NCBI GenBank assembly: GCA_026936325.1
Contig: JAPTHN010000010.1
Location: 46,956,150 to 47,020,149 of the forward strand
Length of the DNA stretch: 64,000 nt
Direction of reading: 5' to 3'
Source: Platynereis dumerilii
Taxonomy: Eukaryota; Annelida; Polychaeta; Phyllodocida; Nereididae
The notes below the pieces were generated by a model that was not told where the DNA came from, searched no databases, and saw only the letters and a list, made by a program, of their open reading frames with translations. Numbering within the stretch: the stretch's first letter is position 1; every line of letters starts with the position of its first letter. Shown here in pieces: positions 46,470-55,882 of the stretch. The translations under genes were made by a program, and so were the position numbers.

Positions 46470-47049
46470 ATGACCATTACATAAATATATGATTTGGATC
46501 ATATTTTTTGCATTTTAGCTCAAATTACAGAGGTCAAAGTAAAATATGTGAGTTTGGGGCGAGAGGCCCCACATGGTATGGGGCATGAGGCCCCCCTTCA
46601 CTGAGGCTTCGAAGCTGCTTCAGGAACCATTTCATAATGTGTACTTTACCTTAAATCTTGATAGAATAGCTAATTGAAATTGAAAAAATATTAAAAACTA
46701 AATGCATGAACAGAAAAATTCTGAAATTCAGAAAAAGTGAATAGAATGCCTTAAAAATGATAGAAGAACACCAAAAAATAACTTTCAAGCTGAATGCGCT
46801 CGCAAAAAAATTGCCATAGGATTATAATAGGGGGCTTCTTGCCCGATGGGTGGGGTAAGAAGGCCATTTTATTTTTTTTACAAAAAGGGCCGTAACTCCT
46901 TTATCAAAATTGGTAGACATTTGTTTCACTAGTCATAGGTAGAATCAAGTGATCTCTTCCTGAAAACATAAGCATGTAAATAATCGACCTCAAAAAGTAG
47001 GTCAAATCTCACCTGGAAGTTAAGGGGGGCTGCATGCCCCGCGCTACTC
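46470..47049. other. Right interior of the DNA transposon
   Basis: Holds GGGGCGAGAGGCCCC and GGGGCATGAGGCCCCCC words that echo the transposon's termini, with no coding capacity. Confidence 0.5.
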
Positions 47050-48436
47050 TAATTTATGTATTGACTGTGAAGAGTCTCCACCTTCATACATGTAATGTTT
47101 CACATTTATGTCAACAACTACTGACAAATTGTAGTTTATCTTTGGCACATATCTGGCTGCAATGTTATTGGCATACAAGCACTTACATGAAAAAAAAATT
47201 AAGTAGATTACATGTGTGCCATCCACGGCAAGAATCATCAGGGCTTTTGGCAATATAGCTAATATGTATCCGCCCATCAATCAGTGTTGCATCAAAGTTT
47301 ATTGTTGCTTGCTGTCACCAAAACGAGTTGCAGCAAAGGTTATCATGGAATCAACCAGGATTCATTGGATTATCAGGTATTTCAACAAATTAAATCCATT
47401 GAGATGTCTTTGGACTGATTGACTCACTCACTCAACTGACTGACTGTGTGACTGACCTTGACTGACTGACTAACTGAGCTTGAATTGAGTCCCATCATAA
47501 TATGAAAAAACTTCTTTCTCATCAAAAAAAAGGTAAAGGTACTTTTACATAACGTGGGTAGCCAAGCGTAGTCAGTGATTGGTTTCCAGTTGGGCCCAAG
47601 CACCTCCAATTTACGTCTGATGCAAACGATGATGCGCGGAATGACATGATGGCCAGCCTGGGGTTTGAACCCGGGTCCCTCACTAGTGAGGCGAGCATCA
47701 ACTGACTGACCTGCAGGGGCTGACATGTTCCTTTCTCCCTCATCTTCAGAATGGAGGTGCCGTCTTCCTTTATAGTCAGGTGGAAATTGGAGTCCATAAC
47801 ATTTTGAATAGAAAGTGGTTTTGCCAGACAGGCCATTAGAAGACCTTCCTGAACATATTTATATTGTGAGGCAAACCAAGTCATCCTAAATGAATTGCAC
47901 GTCTCAGAATTCAAGAAGGGTATATCCTAGAGTTTCATGGACATGGTAATTTAGCAACCAACAGCTAGCCATATGCCCCACCCTATCAACGTGCCTCGCC
48001 GACAGGGCATGCACCAATGTTTAGTATTTGATACAATGGTTGAGAATGAAAAATTTTACTACTTTAGAAATTGTAGCTTTCGCTTGATGTGTTCAATAGG
48101 TCTGTTGTGAGGCATTGAACTTTTCCAATCAAATTTTATTACTCTTCAAGTGGTCATCAGAAAATTATTATGACAAATACAGAACTCATCAACTTCATTC
48201 AAATCAATAAACGTTTTCAAGAAAATTGAGACAAATTACAAGTGGTCAGCAGGGCTCTGTGCTTAAAATTGCCTCACTTTTCTTCATTAAGATTTTTAAG
48301 ATTATTAAATAATCCTATAAGATGTATTTTGACTAATTGACTCATTCATTCACTAACTGACTGACTGTGTGACTGACCATGACTGACTGACTGACTGACT
48401 GAGCTTGAAGAGAGTCTCACTACTATTATGATAAAA
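47050..48436 (+). repeat. Large array, end of unit B, short unit C, start of unit D
   Basis: Unit B resumes at 47,050. ACCAGGATTCATTGGATTATC at 47,348 marks the next unit, which has TCCATAACATTTTGA at 47,792 and ACAGAACTCATCAAC at 48,180. It then jumps to unit-start sequence (TGACTGACTG-type repeat at 48,355, GAGAGTCTCACTAC at 48,409), so unit C lacks the right half seen in units A, B, D and E. The array is interrupted at about 48,437. Confidence 0.7.
47527..47735 (-). mobile_element. tRNA-derived SINE in the array
   Basis: On the minus strand: CAGGTCAGTCAGTTGATGCT (A-box region), GACCCGGGTTCAAACCCC (B box), then a body with CTTGGGCCCAACTGGAAACC. It ends with AAAGTACCTTTACC and a T-run. A 3' part of the same SINE lies at the same place in another array unit (61,893-61,985), without the tRNA-like head. 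Confidence 0.75.
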
Positions 48437-49362
48437 TTCTAGACCGAGGTCACACTCTTCACGTTGCTGTAGGCAACGTAGACTGAGGACATTGCATTTG
48501 CTGAGCTCTCTTGAAAATCATTGGAAACAAAAAGTGATAAAAACAAACAATCAAACATGAACACAAACAGAAAACAGCAATCTGCAAACAGAAAGCAACA
48601 TAAGCGGTGATCTTGTTTTGTCTCCAGTCCTGAGGTGTTTTCAACACAAAGAACAGTCAAGATATTTAAAAAGTGGGAGGGAACATTTATTTCTGGATGT
48701 CACTTTTAAAAATATCAGAATATGTGGCAGTTTTCATCAATTTATCAATCTGTCAATGTATCGATCAGGATTTACGATTGAGACGTATTTCGGGGAATTT
48801 AATTTCTTGAACTACACTGAGCGCCATTAAAAAACGCAACATCGCAAAATGGCTCAAAAATGGTACTATCTCAGAATATATCAAGATGAAATTTTACACA
48901 CACTTAGCAGTTGCCATTAGGTGTATTCATGAAATTTACAGATTTCTGTGTGCAAAACTGTCGTGTCAAATTAAATCGTCATAGATACTGTCGAAAATAC
49001 AAGTCACAAAATTTCAAGATCCTCTGATCATTAATTTCAACAACCTTGCAGTTCTTTCCATAAAATTTTTGATTTGTCAGGAAAGTTTACAATTTACACT
49101 TGCTTGATGGGACGAAAAAAAGTAATATTTGACCGAACCAAAATTACAGATGATGAAATTAATAAAATTTTTGTGTCAATGCTGGCCTGCCCCCTACAGG
49201 AGCTTTTTACTAAAATATTCAAAAAATAAGTTTTATTCAGATTTTTAGAGTTTTGTTATGGAATCATTGTCTGTGTTTCCATCCTGCCAAGAGGCCTGCA
49301 AACTTTATTGCCAGACTGCCAGTTTTCCACTGGTCCCTGCAAAGATTATTACTGTAATTATC
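48437..49362. other. No gene; start of an 11-kb insertion block
   Basis: Sequence from here to about 59,600 interrupts unit D of the large array. ACTGAGCGCCATTAAAAAAC near 48,816 could be a transposon terminus, but I found no partner. Frames on both strands near 48,439-48,660 lack domains. Confidence 0.45.
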
Positions 49363-51241
49363 ACTAGTATTCAACCTTTAAAAAGGTTAGGCAATGATTC
49401 GACCTCAAATATATGAATAAAACAAATTATATGAGACTATGTCGGACTATTATGGTAGAGACCCAGTAAGCTGAAGTTTCTACTTATATTATGTGGTAAA
49501 GTAGACACACTTAGCCCATGCAAAATTTGAAGAAAATTGTCCATGTCAATCACAAGATATAGCCATTTACCCCTTTTGGGGGTTACTACCTAAAACCGAA
49601 ACTGTTCATCCAGTAACATCCATTAAGTACAAGCCTAGATCCAACATAAACTTGACATTCCATTTTAAACAACCAAATTCCTCAAAATACGTATTTACCC
49701 CCCTTTGACCTTGATTACGAGGGTAAATTATCCTATACTGTAACGTTTTCTCTTTTAACATGTGCCTGAGTCAATATCCCATACGTGTGCAAAATTTGAA
49801 GTAAATCGTCCATGTCAGTCACAAGTTATAGTCATTTACCCCTTTTGGGGGTAATTATTAAAAACCGAAACTTTTCATCCAGTAACATCCATACGAATAA
49901 CCTAGACCAAACTAATATTCCATTTTAAACAACCAAGTTCTTCAAAATATGTATTTACCCCCTTAGAACTTGATTACGAGGGTAAATCACCCTATTCTGT
50001 GAATTTTTTCCTTTTAGCATGTGTCTGAGTCAATGTCACAAACGTGTGCAAAATTTGAAGTAAATCGTCCATGTCAATCACAAGTTATAGTCATTTACCC
50101 CTTTTGGGGGTAATTACCCAAAACAGAAACTTTTCATCCAGTAAAATCCAACCGGATAGCAGTAGACCAAACATACAGCTGACATTCCATTTTGAACAAC
50201 ATAACTCCTCAAAATATATATTCACCCCTTTTGGCATTGATTACGAGGGTAAATACCCTATGTTGGCAATACTGTTAAAATTATTTGTTCAATATGTGCC
50301 TGAGTCAATATCCCAAACGTGTGCAAAATTTGAAGTAAATCGTCCATGTCAATCACAAGTTATAGACATTTACCCCTTTTGGGGGTAATTACCCAAAACA
50401 GAAACTTTTCATCCAGTAAAATCCAACCGGATACCCGTAGACCAAACATACAGCTGATATTCCATTTTGAACAACATAACTCCTCAAAATATATATTCAC
50501 CCCTTTTGGCATTGATTACGAGGGTAAATACCCTATGTTGGCAATACTGTTAAAATTATTCGTTTAATATGTGCCTGAGTCAATATCCCAAACGTGTGCA
50601 AAATTTGAAGAAAATCGTCCAGGTCAATCACAAGTTATAGACATTTACCCCTTTTTGGGGGGTAATTACCAAGCTTCGGGCAACAAGGATTACATAATAC
50701 AGAAACCATTAATATATTACCAGACTATCATTGAAATCCTTTCATTAAAACCAAAGTTTTACAATGTTTTCACTCTTGGGGCAAAACACCCCATTTTCAA
50801 CACCCCATTACATAGTTACCCCTTCACATAATCAAAATATAAAATATCACTTACCTTGAATGGTTAGTCAGGCTACCTATTAGTGAAAGAACTGAGTTTC
50901 TAGCTTGCTTAGTTTTTCTGGAAACCTGTGCAAACCTGTTTTAGTCAAATTGGGGTAATTACCCCCTTACCCTCATTGCACAAAAACAATAATGGGTTAC
51001 AAATGTTGGGATACATGTTTATATATATATTCCAAAGTTTCAAATTGATTCTTGTAATATTAAAAAAGTTATTCCACTTTTAAGTTTTCCAATTTTCGAC
51101 TTTGAGATGACCTGTGACCTTGAGTTCAAGGTCAAGGTCAACCATCTTCTCCCAAAATGAAGTACTAACCATGGACTATATATGTACCAAGTTTCAAGTC
51201 TCTAGCACAAAAACCTACTGGCCAAGAAAAAAATAATAATA
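49363..51241 (+). repeat. 1,879-bp duplicated block, copy 1, of about 275-bp tandem units
   Basis: Five units of about 250-280 bp each carry ATTTACCCCTTTTGGGGG, CCGAAAC/CAGAAACTTTTCATCCA, TTGATTACGAGGGTAAAT and GTGTGCAAAATTTGAAG. Starts are near 49,564, 49,812, 50,091, 50,364 and 50,640. The last part is different and contains a TCAAGGTCA pair and GTACCAAGTTTCAAGTCTC. The small frames inside are by-products of the unit. Confidence 0.9.
51126..51140 (+). promoter_or_regulatory. Two overlapping TCAAGGTCA motifs
   Basis: TCAAGGTCAAGGTCA contains two copies of the extended half-site bound by monomeric ERR and NR5A (SF-1/FTZ-F1) receptors. Repeated in copy 2 at 55,687-55,701, and related motifs lie at 56,686-56,711 and near 57,940-57,962. 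Consensus only. Confidence 0.35.
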
Positions 51242-52098
51242 ACTAGTATTCAACCTTTAAAAAGGTTAGGCAATGATTCGACCTCAAATATATGAGTAAA
51301 ACAAATTACTTGAGACTATGTCGGATTATTATGGTAGAGACCCTGTAAGCTGAAGTTTCTACTTATATTATGTCGTAAAGTAGACACACTTAGCCCATGC
51401 AAAATTTGAAGAAAATTGTCCATGTCAATCACAAGATATAGCCATTTACCCCTTTTGGGGGTTACTACCTAAAACCGAAACTGTTCATCCAGTAACATCC
51501 ATTAAGTACAAGCCTAGATCCAACATAAACTTGACATTCCATTTTAAACAACCAAATTCCTCAAAATACGTATTTACCCCCCTTTGACCTTGATTACGAG
51601 GGTAAATTATCCTATACTGTAACGTTTTCTCTTTTAACATGTGCCTGAGTCAATATCCCATACGTGTGCAAAATTTGAAGTAAATCGTCCATGTCAGTCA
51701 CAAGTTATAGTCATTTACCCCTTTTGGGGGTAATTATTAAAAACCGAAACTTTTCGTCCAGTAACATCCATACGAATAACCTAGACCAAACGTGCAACTA
51801 ATATTCCATTTTAAACAACCAAGTTCTTCAAAATATGTATTTACCCCCTTAGAACTTGATTACGAGGGTAAATCACCCTATTCTGTGAATTTTTTCCTTT
51901 CAGCATGTGTCTGAGTCAATGTCACAAACGTGTGCAAAATTTGAAGTAAATCGTCCATGTCAATCACAAGTTATAGTCATTTACCCCTTTTGGGGGTAAT
52001 TACCCAAAACAGAAAGTTTTCATCCAGTAAAATCCAACCGGATAGCAGTAGACCAAACATACAGCTGATATTCCATTTTGAACAACATAACTCCTCAA
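51242..52098 (+). repeat. 1,879-bp duplicated block, copy 2, left part
   Basis: Nearly identical to 49,363-50,220. It stops at CTCCTCAA, where the Penelope-like element is inserted, and resumes at 54,764. The two parts add up to the same length as copy 1, so nothing was lost at the insertion. Confidence 0.9.
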
Positions 52099-52135
52099 GG
52101 ATGTATAATTTCCTAGCACAAAGGTCTGTATTTTG

Positions 52136-52190
52136 GACTCACCAAGAGCTTTCAGCCATGTCTCATGGCCTTCATCAGCTGTCTGAGCAT
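52136..52190 (-). ncRNA. Hammerhead ribozyme motif of the Penelope-like element
   Basis: On the minus strand the conserved boxes CTGATGA (52,172-52,178) and GAAAGCTC (52,146-52,153) enclose a stem II of about 7 pairs (CATG...GGCC region with an AGA loop). A-G/C-U gives the minimal two-pair stem III typical of Penelope ribozymes, with C as the cleavage-site base. Stem I forms from CAG/TTG, a small internal loop, and GCTCA/TGAGT. All core bases match the hammerhead consensus. Hammerheads are known in Penelope-like elements; activity here is inferred. Confidence 0.75.
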
Positions 52191-52192
52191 GC

Positions 52193-54103
52193 TCAGTGGG
52201 TCACATGACTGCCCAGGGTCAAGTCATGTGACAGGAGGTTGCAGAAGATGGGGGGGAGGTCCCAGCCTTGGTCCCTATTTAGCGATGGTTTCTTCTTCCT
52301 GATTGCTATAGCTTCTTTGATCTTCCTTTTGTGCCAGTTGTCCTCTTTTCCAAGTACTTTAACGTTCTCCCAGTCCATACTATGTCCAGTGGTTTGGCAG
52401 TGTTCGTTTATTGCTGATGATGTTGTTTTCCTGTGTTCGTCCAGTCTTTTACTCAGAGTTCTTGCAGTTTCGCCAATATATAACCTTGAACATGTCTTGC
52501 ACTTAACTTCATATATTACTCCGGACTTCTGTTCTTTCGGTGTATGATCTTTCGGGCGAACGAGCTGACTGCGTAGAGTGTTTATCGGTTGATGGTAAGT
52601 ATTAATTCCGTACTTCTTGAACGTGCGTTCCAATGGTTCCGAAAGTCCCTTGATGTAAGGTATGCCGATCGGGGGGTACTTCTTTCTCTCCGGGTTCGTC
52701 TTGTTGATTTCCTTGTCCTTTTCTTGTTTTTTGGCGGGAATGTGCAACATCCACGGGGCATAATCGTTTGATGTTAAGGCTGCCTTGACGTGGAGGCGTT
52801 CGGTCTTCTTATCCTCCTCAAAGGAAACCAGGTTCTCAGCTCTGTTCAGGAGGGTACGCACGACTGATCTTTTGTGTTCCAGATGGTGGTTGGACTCAAA
52901 GTTCAAATACTGATCAGTGTGCGTACTCTTCCTGAACACAGTGGTCTTGATGCTGCCATCCTCCAAGACGTGAACCTGAACATCCAGAAACGAGAGTTTT
53001 CCATCCGTTTCCTCCTCATGGGTGAACTTGATGCTGGGATTGATACTGTTCAAGTGGTTGGTGAATTCTTCTACCTCGTATGTGTGGAGCATGGTGAACG
53101 TGTCGTCCACATATCTATACCATACTTTTGGCGGGTTCTTGGCTGTGCTGATGGCATGTTGTTCGAATTTCTCCATGAATAGATTTGCTATGATGGGCGA
53201 TATGGGTGAACCCATCGCCGCTCCCTGTTGTTGCTGGAAGAATTCTTTCTGATAAATGAAATAGGTGGTGTTTAGACAGAAATCTACCAGTTGCAGTATA
53301 TCCTCAGCCTGCAGGCTCGTCTTCTGTCTCCAGGACAAATCCTTTAGAAGATAATCTTTTACCACTTGAATTGCTTCACTGATAGGTATACTCGTGAAAA
53401 GGGCTGTGACGTCGAACGAGACTAACTTCCATGGTGGTGGAACTTCCAGGTTTTCAATTTTCTTGACGAAATCCAAACTGTTTTTCACATGGTGTGGCGT
53501 TTTTCCAACGAGGGGTCCCAGTATCTTGGCTAAGAATTTAGCCGACTCATAGGTGATGCTGCCTATGCTAGAGACGATAGGTCTCAGTGGGGTGTTGGCT
53601 TTGTGGATTTTGGGTAATCCATAGAACTTAGGGACTTCTGCTGCGGTGGGGTACAGTTGGTAGTAGGCTGATTGTGTGAGCTTGTTGTTGTCCTTCCACC
53701 CTTTTACCAGTCTTGTTAGTTTTGCCTTAAACTTATTGGTGGGGTCAGATTTCAACTTAACGTAAGTGTCCTTATCATCTAAAAGTGCTCTTAGCTTGCT
53801 ATGATAGTCATCAGTGTTCATTAAAACCGTGACCCTACCTTTATCTGCCGGTAAAATCCTTATGTCCCTTTGTTGTGCGAGGGTCTGGAGGGCTTTTCTT
53901 TCTTCGGGCGTGATGTTCTGTTTGTGCGATCTTCTTTTTGACAGGATTCGAGTGACATCACTGCGTAGAGCTGCTGATTTCGTGTTGTCATTCAATTGTT
54001 GGCAGGCTAACTCGGTGGCCGTGATGTAGTCGTCCACCGGAAGTTTTGGTGGTGTCGCCGCAAAAATTGAGTCCTCTCGAAAGTATCGATCTCTCAGCTT
54101 CAT
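52193..54103 (-). CDS. Penelope-like reverse transcriptase with GIY-YIG endonuclease
   Basis: A 636-residue frame. The PADKG word of this class is at residues 85-89 and GLPKIHK at 162-168. The RT motifs are A (SFDVTALFTSIP, about 229-240), B (QGAAMGSPIS, 293-302) and C (YVDD, 331-334), with a thumb-side SFLDVQV at about 371-377. The C-terminus carries a GIY-YIG endonuclease: GVIYEVKC (528-535), LYIGETARTLSKRL (541-554) and a downstream conserved histidine/glutamate region. The protein would cleave DNA and copy the element's RNA at the nick. The ATG is an internal methionine: the natural N-terminus lies upstream, at 53,988-54,467, in another frame. Domain integrity and lack of internal stops suggest recent activity of the family. 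Confidence 0.93.
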   Translation of the reverse strand: MKLRDRYFREDSIFAATPPKLPVDDYITATELACQQLNDNTKSAALRSDVTRILSKRRSHKQNITPEERKALQTLAQQRDIRILPADKGRVTVLMNTDDYHSKLRALLDDKDTYVKLKSDPTNKFKAKLTRLVKGWKDNNKLTQSAYYQLYPTAAEVPKFYGLPKIHKANTPLRPIVSSIGSITYESAKFLAKILGPLVGKTPHHVKNSLDFVKKIENLEVPPPWKLVSFDVTALFTSIPISEAIQVVKDYLLKDLSWRQKTSLQAEDILQLVDFCLNTTYFIYQKEFFQQQQGAAMGSPISPIIANLFMEKFEQHAISTAKNPPKVWYRYVDDTFTMLHTYEVEEFTNHLNSINPSIKFTHEEETDGKLSFLDVQVHVLEDGSIKTTVFRKSTHTDQYLNFESNHHLEHKRSVVRTLLNRAENLVSFEEDKKTERLHVKAALTSNDYAPWMLHIPAKKQEKDKEINKTNPERKKYPPIGIPYIKGLSEPLERTFKKYGINTYHQPINTLRSQLVRPKDHTPKEQKSGVIYEVKCKTCSRLYIGETARTLSKRLDEHRKTTSSAINEHCQTTGHSMDWENVKVLGKEDNWHKRKIKEAIAIRKKKPSLNRDQGWDLPPIFCNLLSHDLTLGSHVTH

Positions 54104-54467
54104 TGATATCGTATGATGACACGTTGATAACCCAGCGGTTTTTGTCTATCGTATTCTCTTCTTTTTCCATCTGTCTTTCGTTCTTCATCTTGATATAGTG
54201 GAATTTGCGTTGTTGTCGGTCTTTTGCTGTGGCGAATTCTCTCTCCTGGATGGTTGTCACATGTTTACAAATGGCGGACATCGTCTCTTCATTCTTGACT
54301 TCGCGGGAAAGTTTTTCGTAGATCTGTTGTTTTTCTTCTTTTAATTTCCTGATGGTGAAATGGCATTGTGCTATGGCTACATTCAAGAGCCTTTTTTCGG
54401 TTTTCCTCAAAATTCGGTCTGCTGATCGTCCTTGGACTGGGCTTTTCAGGTGGAAGCACTTGGGCAC
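53988..54467 (-). CDS. Penelope-like element, N-terminal region
   Basis: A 159-residue frame, basic and coiled-coil-like (KEEKQQIYEKL; REVKNEE). It ends near the conserved block WVINVSSYDINEAERSILSR followed by GLNF that precedes the RT in Penelope-like proteins. It overlaps the start of the RT frame in a different register. It has no independent function. Confidence 0.7.
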   Translation of the reverse strand: MPKCFHLKSPVQGRSADRILRKTEKRLLNVAIAQCHFTIRKLKEEKQQIYEKLSREVKNEETMSAICKHVTTIQEREFATAKDRQQRKFHYIKMKNERQMEKEENTIDKNRWVINVSSYDINEAERSILSRGLNFCGDTTKTSGGRLHHGHRVSLPTIE

Positions 54468-54548
54468 TATGTTGTTTTTGGCACATTTCCAGTTGTAATG
54501 GCTGTGGTTTTTCCGTTTTCAGGACGTCTCGTCCATGTTGTCTCCAGA

Positions 54549-54768
54549 TATAACTATGTAAGCTTAATCCTGACCTTTGGAAATCCATAGATGTATAATT
54601 TCCTAGCACAAAGGTCTGTATTTGTATAATTTCCTAGCACAGACAGCTGATGAAGGCCATGAGACATGGCTGAAAGCTCTTGGTGAGTCCAAAATACAGA
54701 CCTTTGTGCTAGGAAATTATACATCTATGGATTTCCAAAGGTCAGGATTAAGCTTACATAGTTATAAC
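54549..54768. repeat. Terminal palindrome of the Penelope-like element with a second ribozyme core
   Basis: The segment CTATGTAAGCTTAATCCTG to GTGCTAGGAAATTATAC is present in both orientations (54,555-54,625 and 54,690-54,760). Between the arms lies a plus-strand ribozyme core, CTGATGA (54,647-54,653) and GAAAGCTC (54,672-54,679), whose upstream half of stem I differs from the copy at 52,136 and pairs poorly. It fits an inverted tail plus partial terminal repeat, as described for this class. Confidence 0.8.
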
Positions 54769-55789
54769 TCCTCAAAATATATATTCACCCCTTTGGCATT
54801 GATTACGAGGGTAAATACCCTATGTTGGCAATACTGTTAAAATTATTTGTTTAATATGTGCCTGAGTCAATATCCCAAACGTGTGCAAAATTTGAAGTAA
54901 ATCGTCCATGTCAATCACAAGTTATAGACATTTACCCCTTTTGGGGGTAATTACCCAAAACAGAAACTTTTCATCCAGTAAAATCCAACCGGATACCCGT
55001 AGACCAAACATACAGCTGATATTCCATTTTGAACAACATAACTCCTCAAAATATATATTCACCCCTTTGGCATTGATTACGAGGGTAAATACCCTATGTT
55101 GGCAATACGGTTAAAATTATTCGTTTAATATGTGCCTGAGTCAATATCCAAAACGTGCGCAAAATTTGAAGAAAATCGTCCAGGTCAATCACAAGTTATA
55201 GACATTTACCCCTTTTTGGGGGGTAATTACCAAGCTTCGGGCAACAAGGATTGCATAATACAGAAACCATTAATATATTACCAGACTATCATTGAAATCC
55301 TTTCATTAAAACCAAAGTTTTACAATGCTTTCACTCTTGGGGCAAAACACCCTATTTTCAACACCCCATTACATAGTTACCCCTTCACATAATCAAAATA
55401 TAAAATATCACTTACCTTGAATGGTTAGTCAGGCTACCTATCAGTGAAAGAACTGAGTTTCTAGCTTGCTTAGTTTTTCTGGAAACCTGTGCAAACCTGT
55501 TTTAGTCAAATTGGGGTAATTACCCCCTTACCCTCATTGCACAAAAACAATTATGGGTTACAAATGTTGGGATACATGTTTATATATATATTCCAAAGTT
55601 TCAAATTGATTCTTGTAATATTAAAAAAGTTATTCCACTTTTAAGTTTTCCAATTTTCGACTTTGAGATGACCTGTGACCTTGAGTTCAAGGTCAAGGTC
55701 AACCATCTTCTCCCAAAATGAAGTACTAACCATGGACTATATATGTACCAAGTTTCAAGTCTCTAGCACAAAAACCTACTGGCCAAGAA

Positions 55790-55797
<8 letters not shown>
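54764..55797 (+). repeat. 1,879-bp duplicated block, copy 2, right part
   Basis: Continues from CTCCTCAAAATATATATTC with units at 54,929 and 55,206 and the same 3' segment as copy 1, including the TCAAGGTCA pair (55,687-55,701). Only a few differences from copy 1 are visible. Confidence 0.9.

Positions 55798-55838
<41 letters not shown>
55791..55838. repeat. (AAT)n microsatellite
   Basis: About 15 ATA/AAT units joining the 1,879-bp block to a segment with CTCCCGATAGGTCGAATCAT that recurs at 58,687. Confidence 0.95.
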
Positions 55839-55882
55839 TCAAAGAAAACAAGATGATTCTCCCGATAGGTCGAATCATAATA

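Larger units (their letters stand above)
42249..47049. mobile_element. DNA transposon with TA target duplication, carrying a BEL fossil
   Basis: Comparison with other array units shows a precise insertion: the left flank ends ...GAACTTA and the right flank starts TAATTTATG, giving a TA duplication (42,247-42,248 and 47,050-47,051). The ends form short imperfect inverted repeats, GAGTGGGTCGGGGC and the complement of GCATGCCCCGCGCTACTC. Motifs of the kind GGGGC...GCCCC recur inside each end (42,258-42,294; 46,557-46,600; 46,835-46,860; 47,025-47,043). No transposase is visible. Most of its length is the BEL/Pao fossil. Superfamily uncertain; a TA target suggests Tc1/mariner-like or a related group. 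Confidence 0.65.
52099..54763 (-). mobile_element. Penelope-like element, nearly whole
   Basis: A 2.67-kb element read on the minus strand, flanked by a 12-bp target duplication ATAACTCCTCAA (52,087-52,098 and 54,764-54,775). It contains the RT/GIY-YIG frame, an N-terminal region in another frame, a hammerhead ribozyme motif near the right-hand (3') end of the element's own strand, and at its 5' side a large palindrome with an inverted copy of its end sequence. That inverted terminal arrangement is known for this class. Its frame seems to have about one break; otherwise it looks young. Confidence 0.9.

Noticed and set aside
47645-47735. A functional tRNA gene on the minus strand near GACCCGGGTTCAAACCCC
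   Set aside because: It is followed by a SINE body and T-rich end, and a sister copy lies in another array unit without a tRNA head.
48816-49362. Tc1/mariner end at ACTGAGCGCCATTAAAAAAC
   Set aside because: The phrase resembles transposon termini, but no inverted partner or TA duplication was found nearby.
49363-51241. CRISPR-like or satellite array
   Set aside because: The units are about 275 bp, diverged and in a eukaryotic context, with no short direct repeats separated by unique spacers. They are ordinary tandem units.
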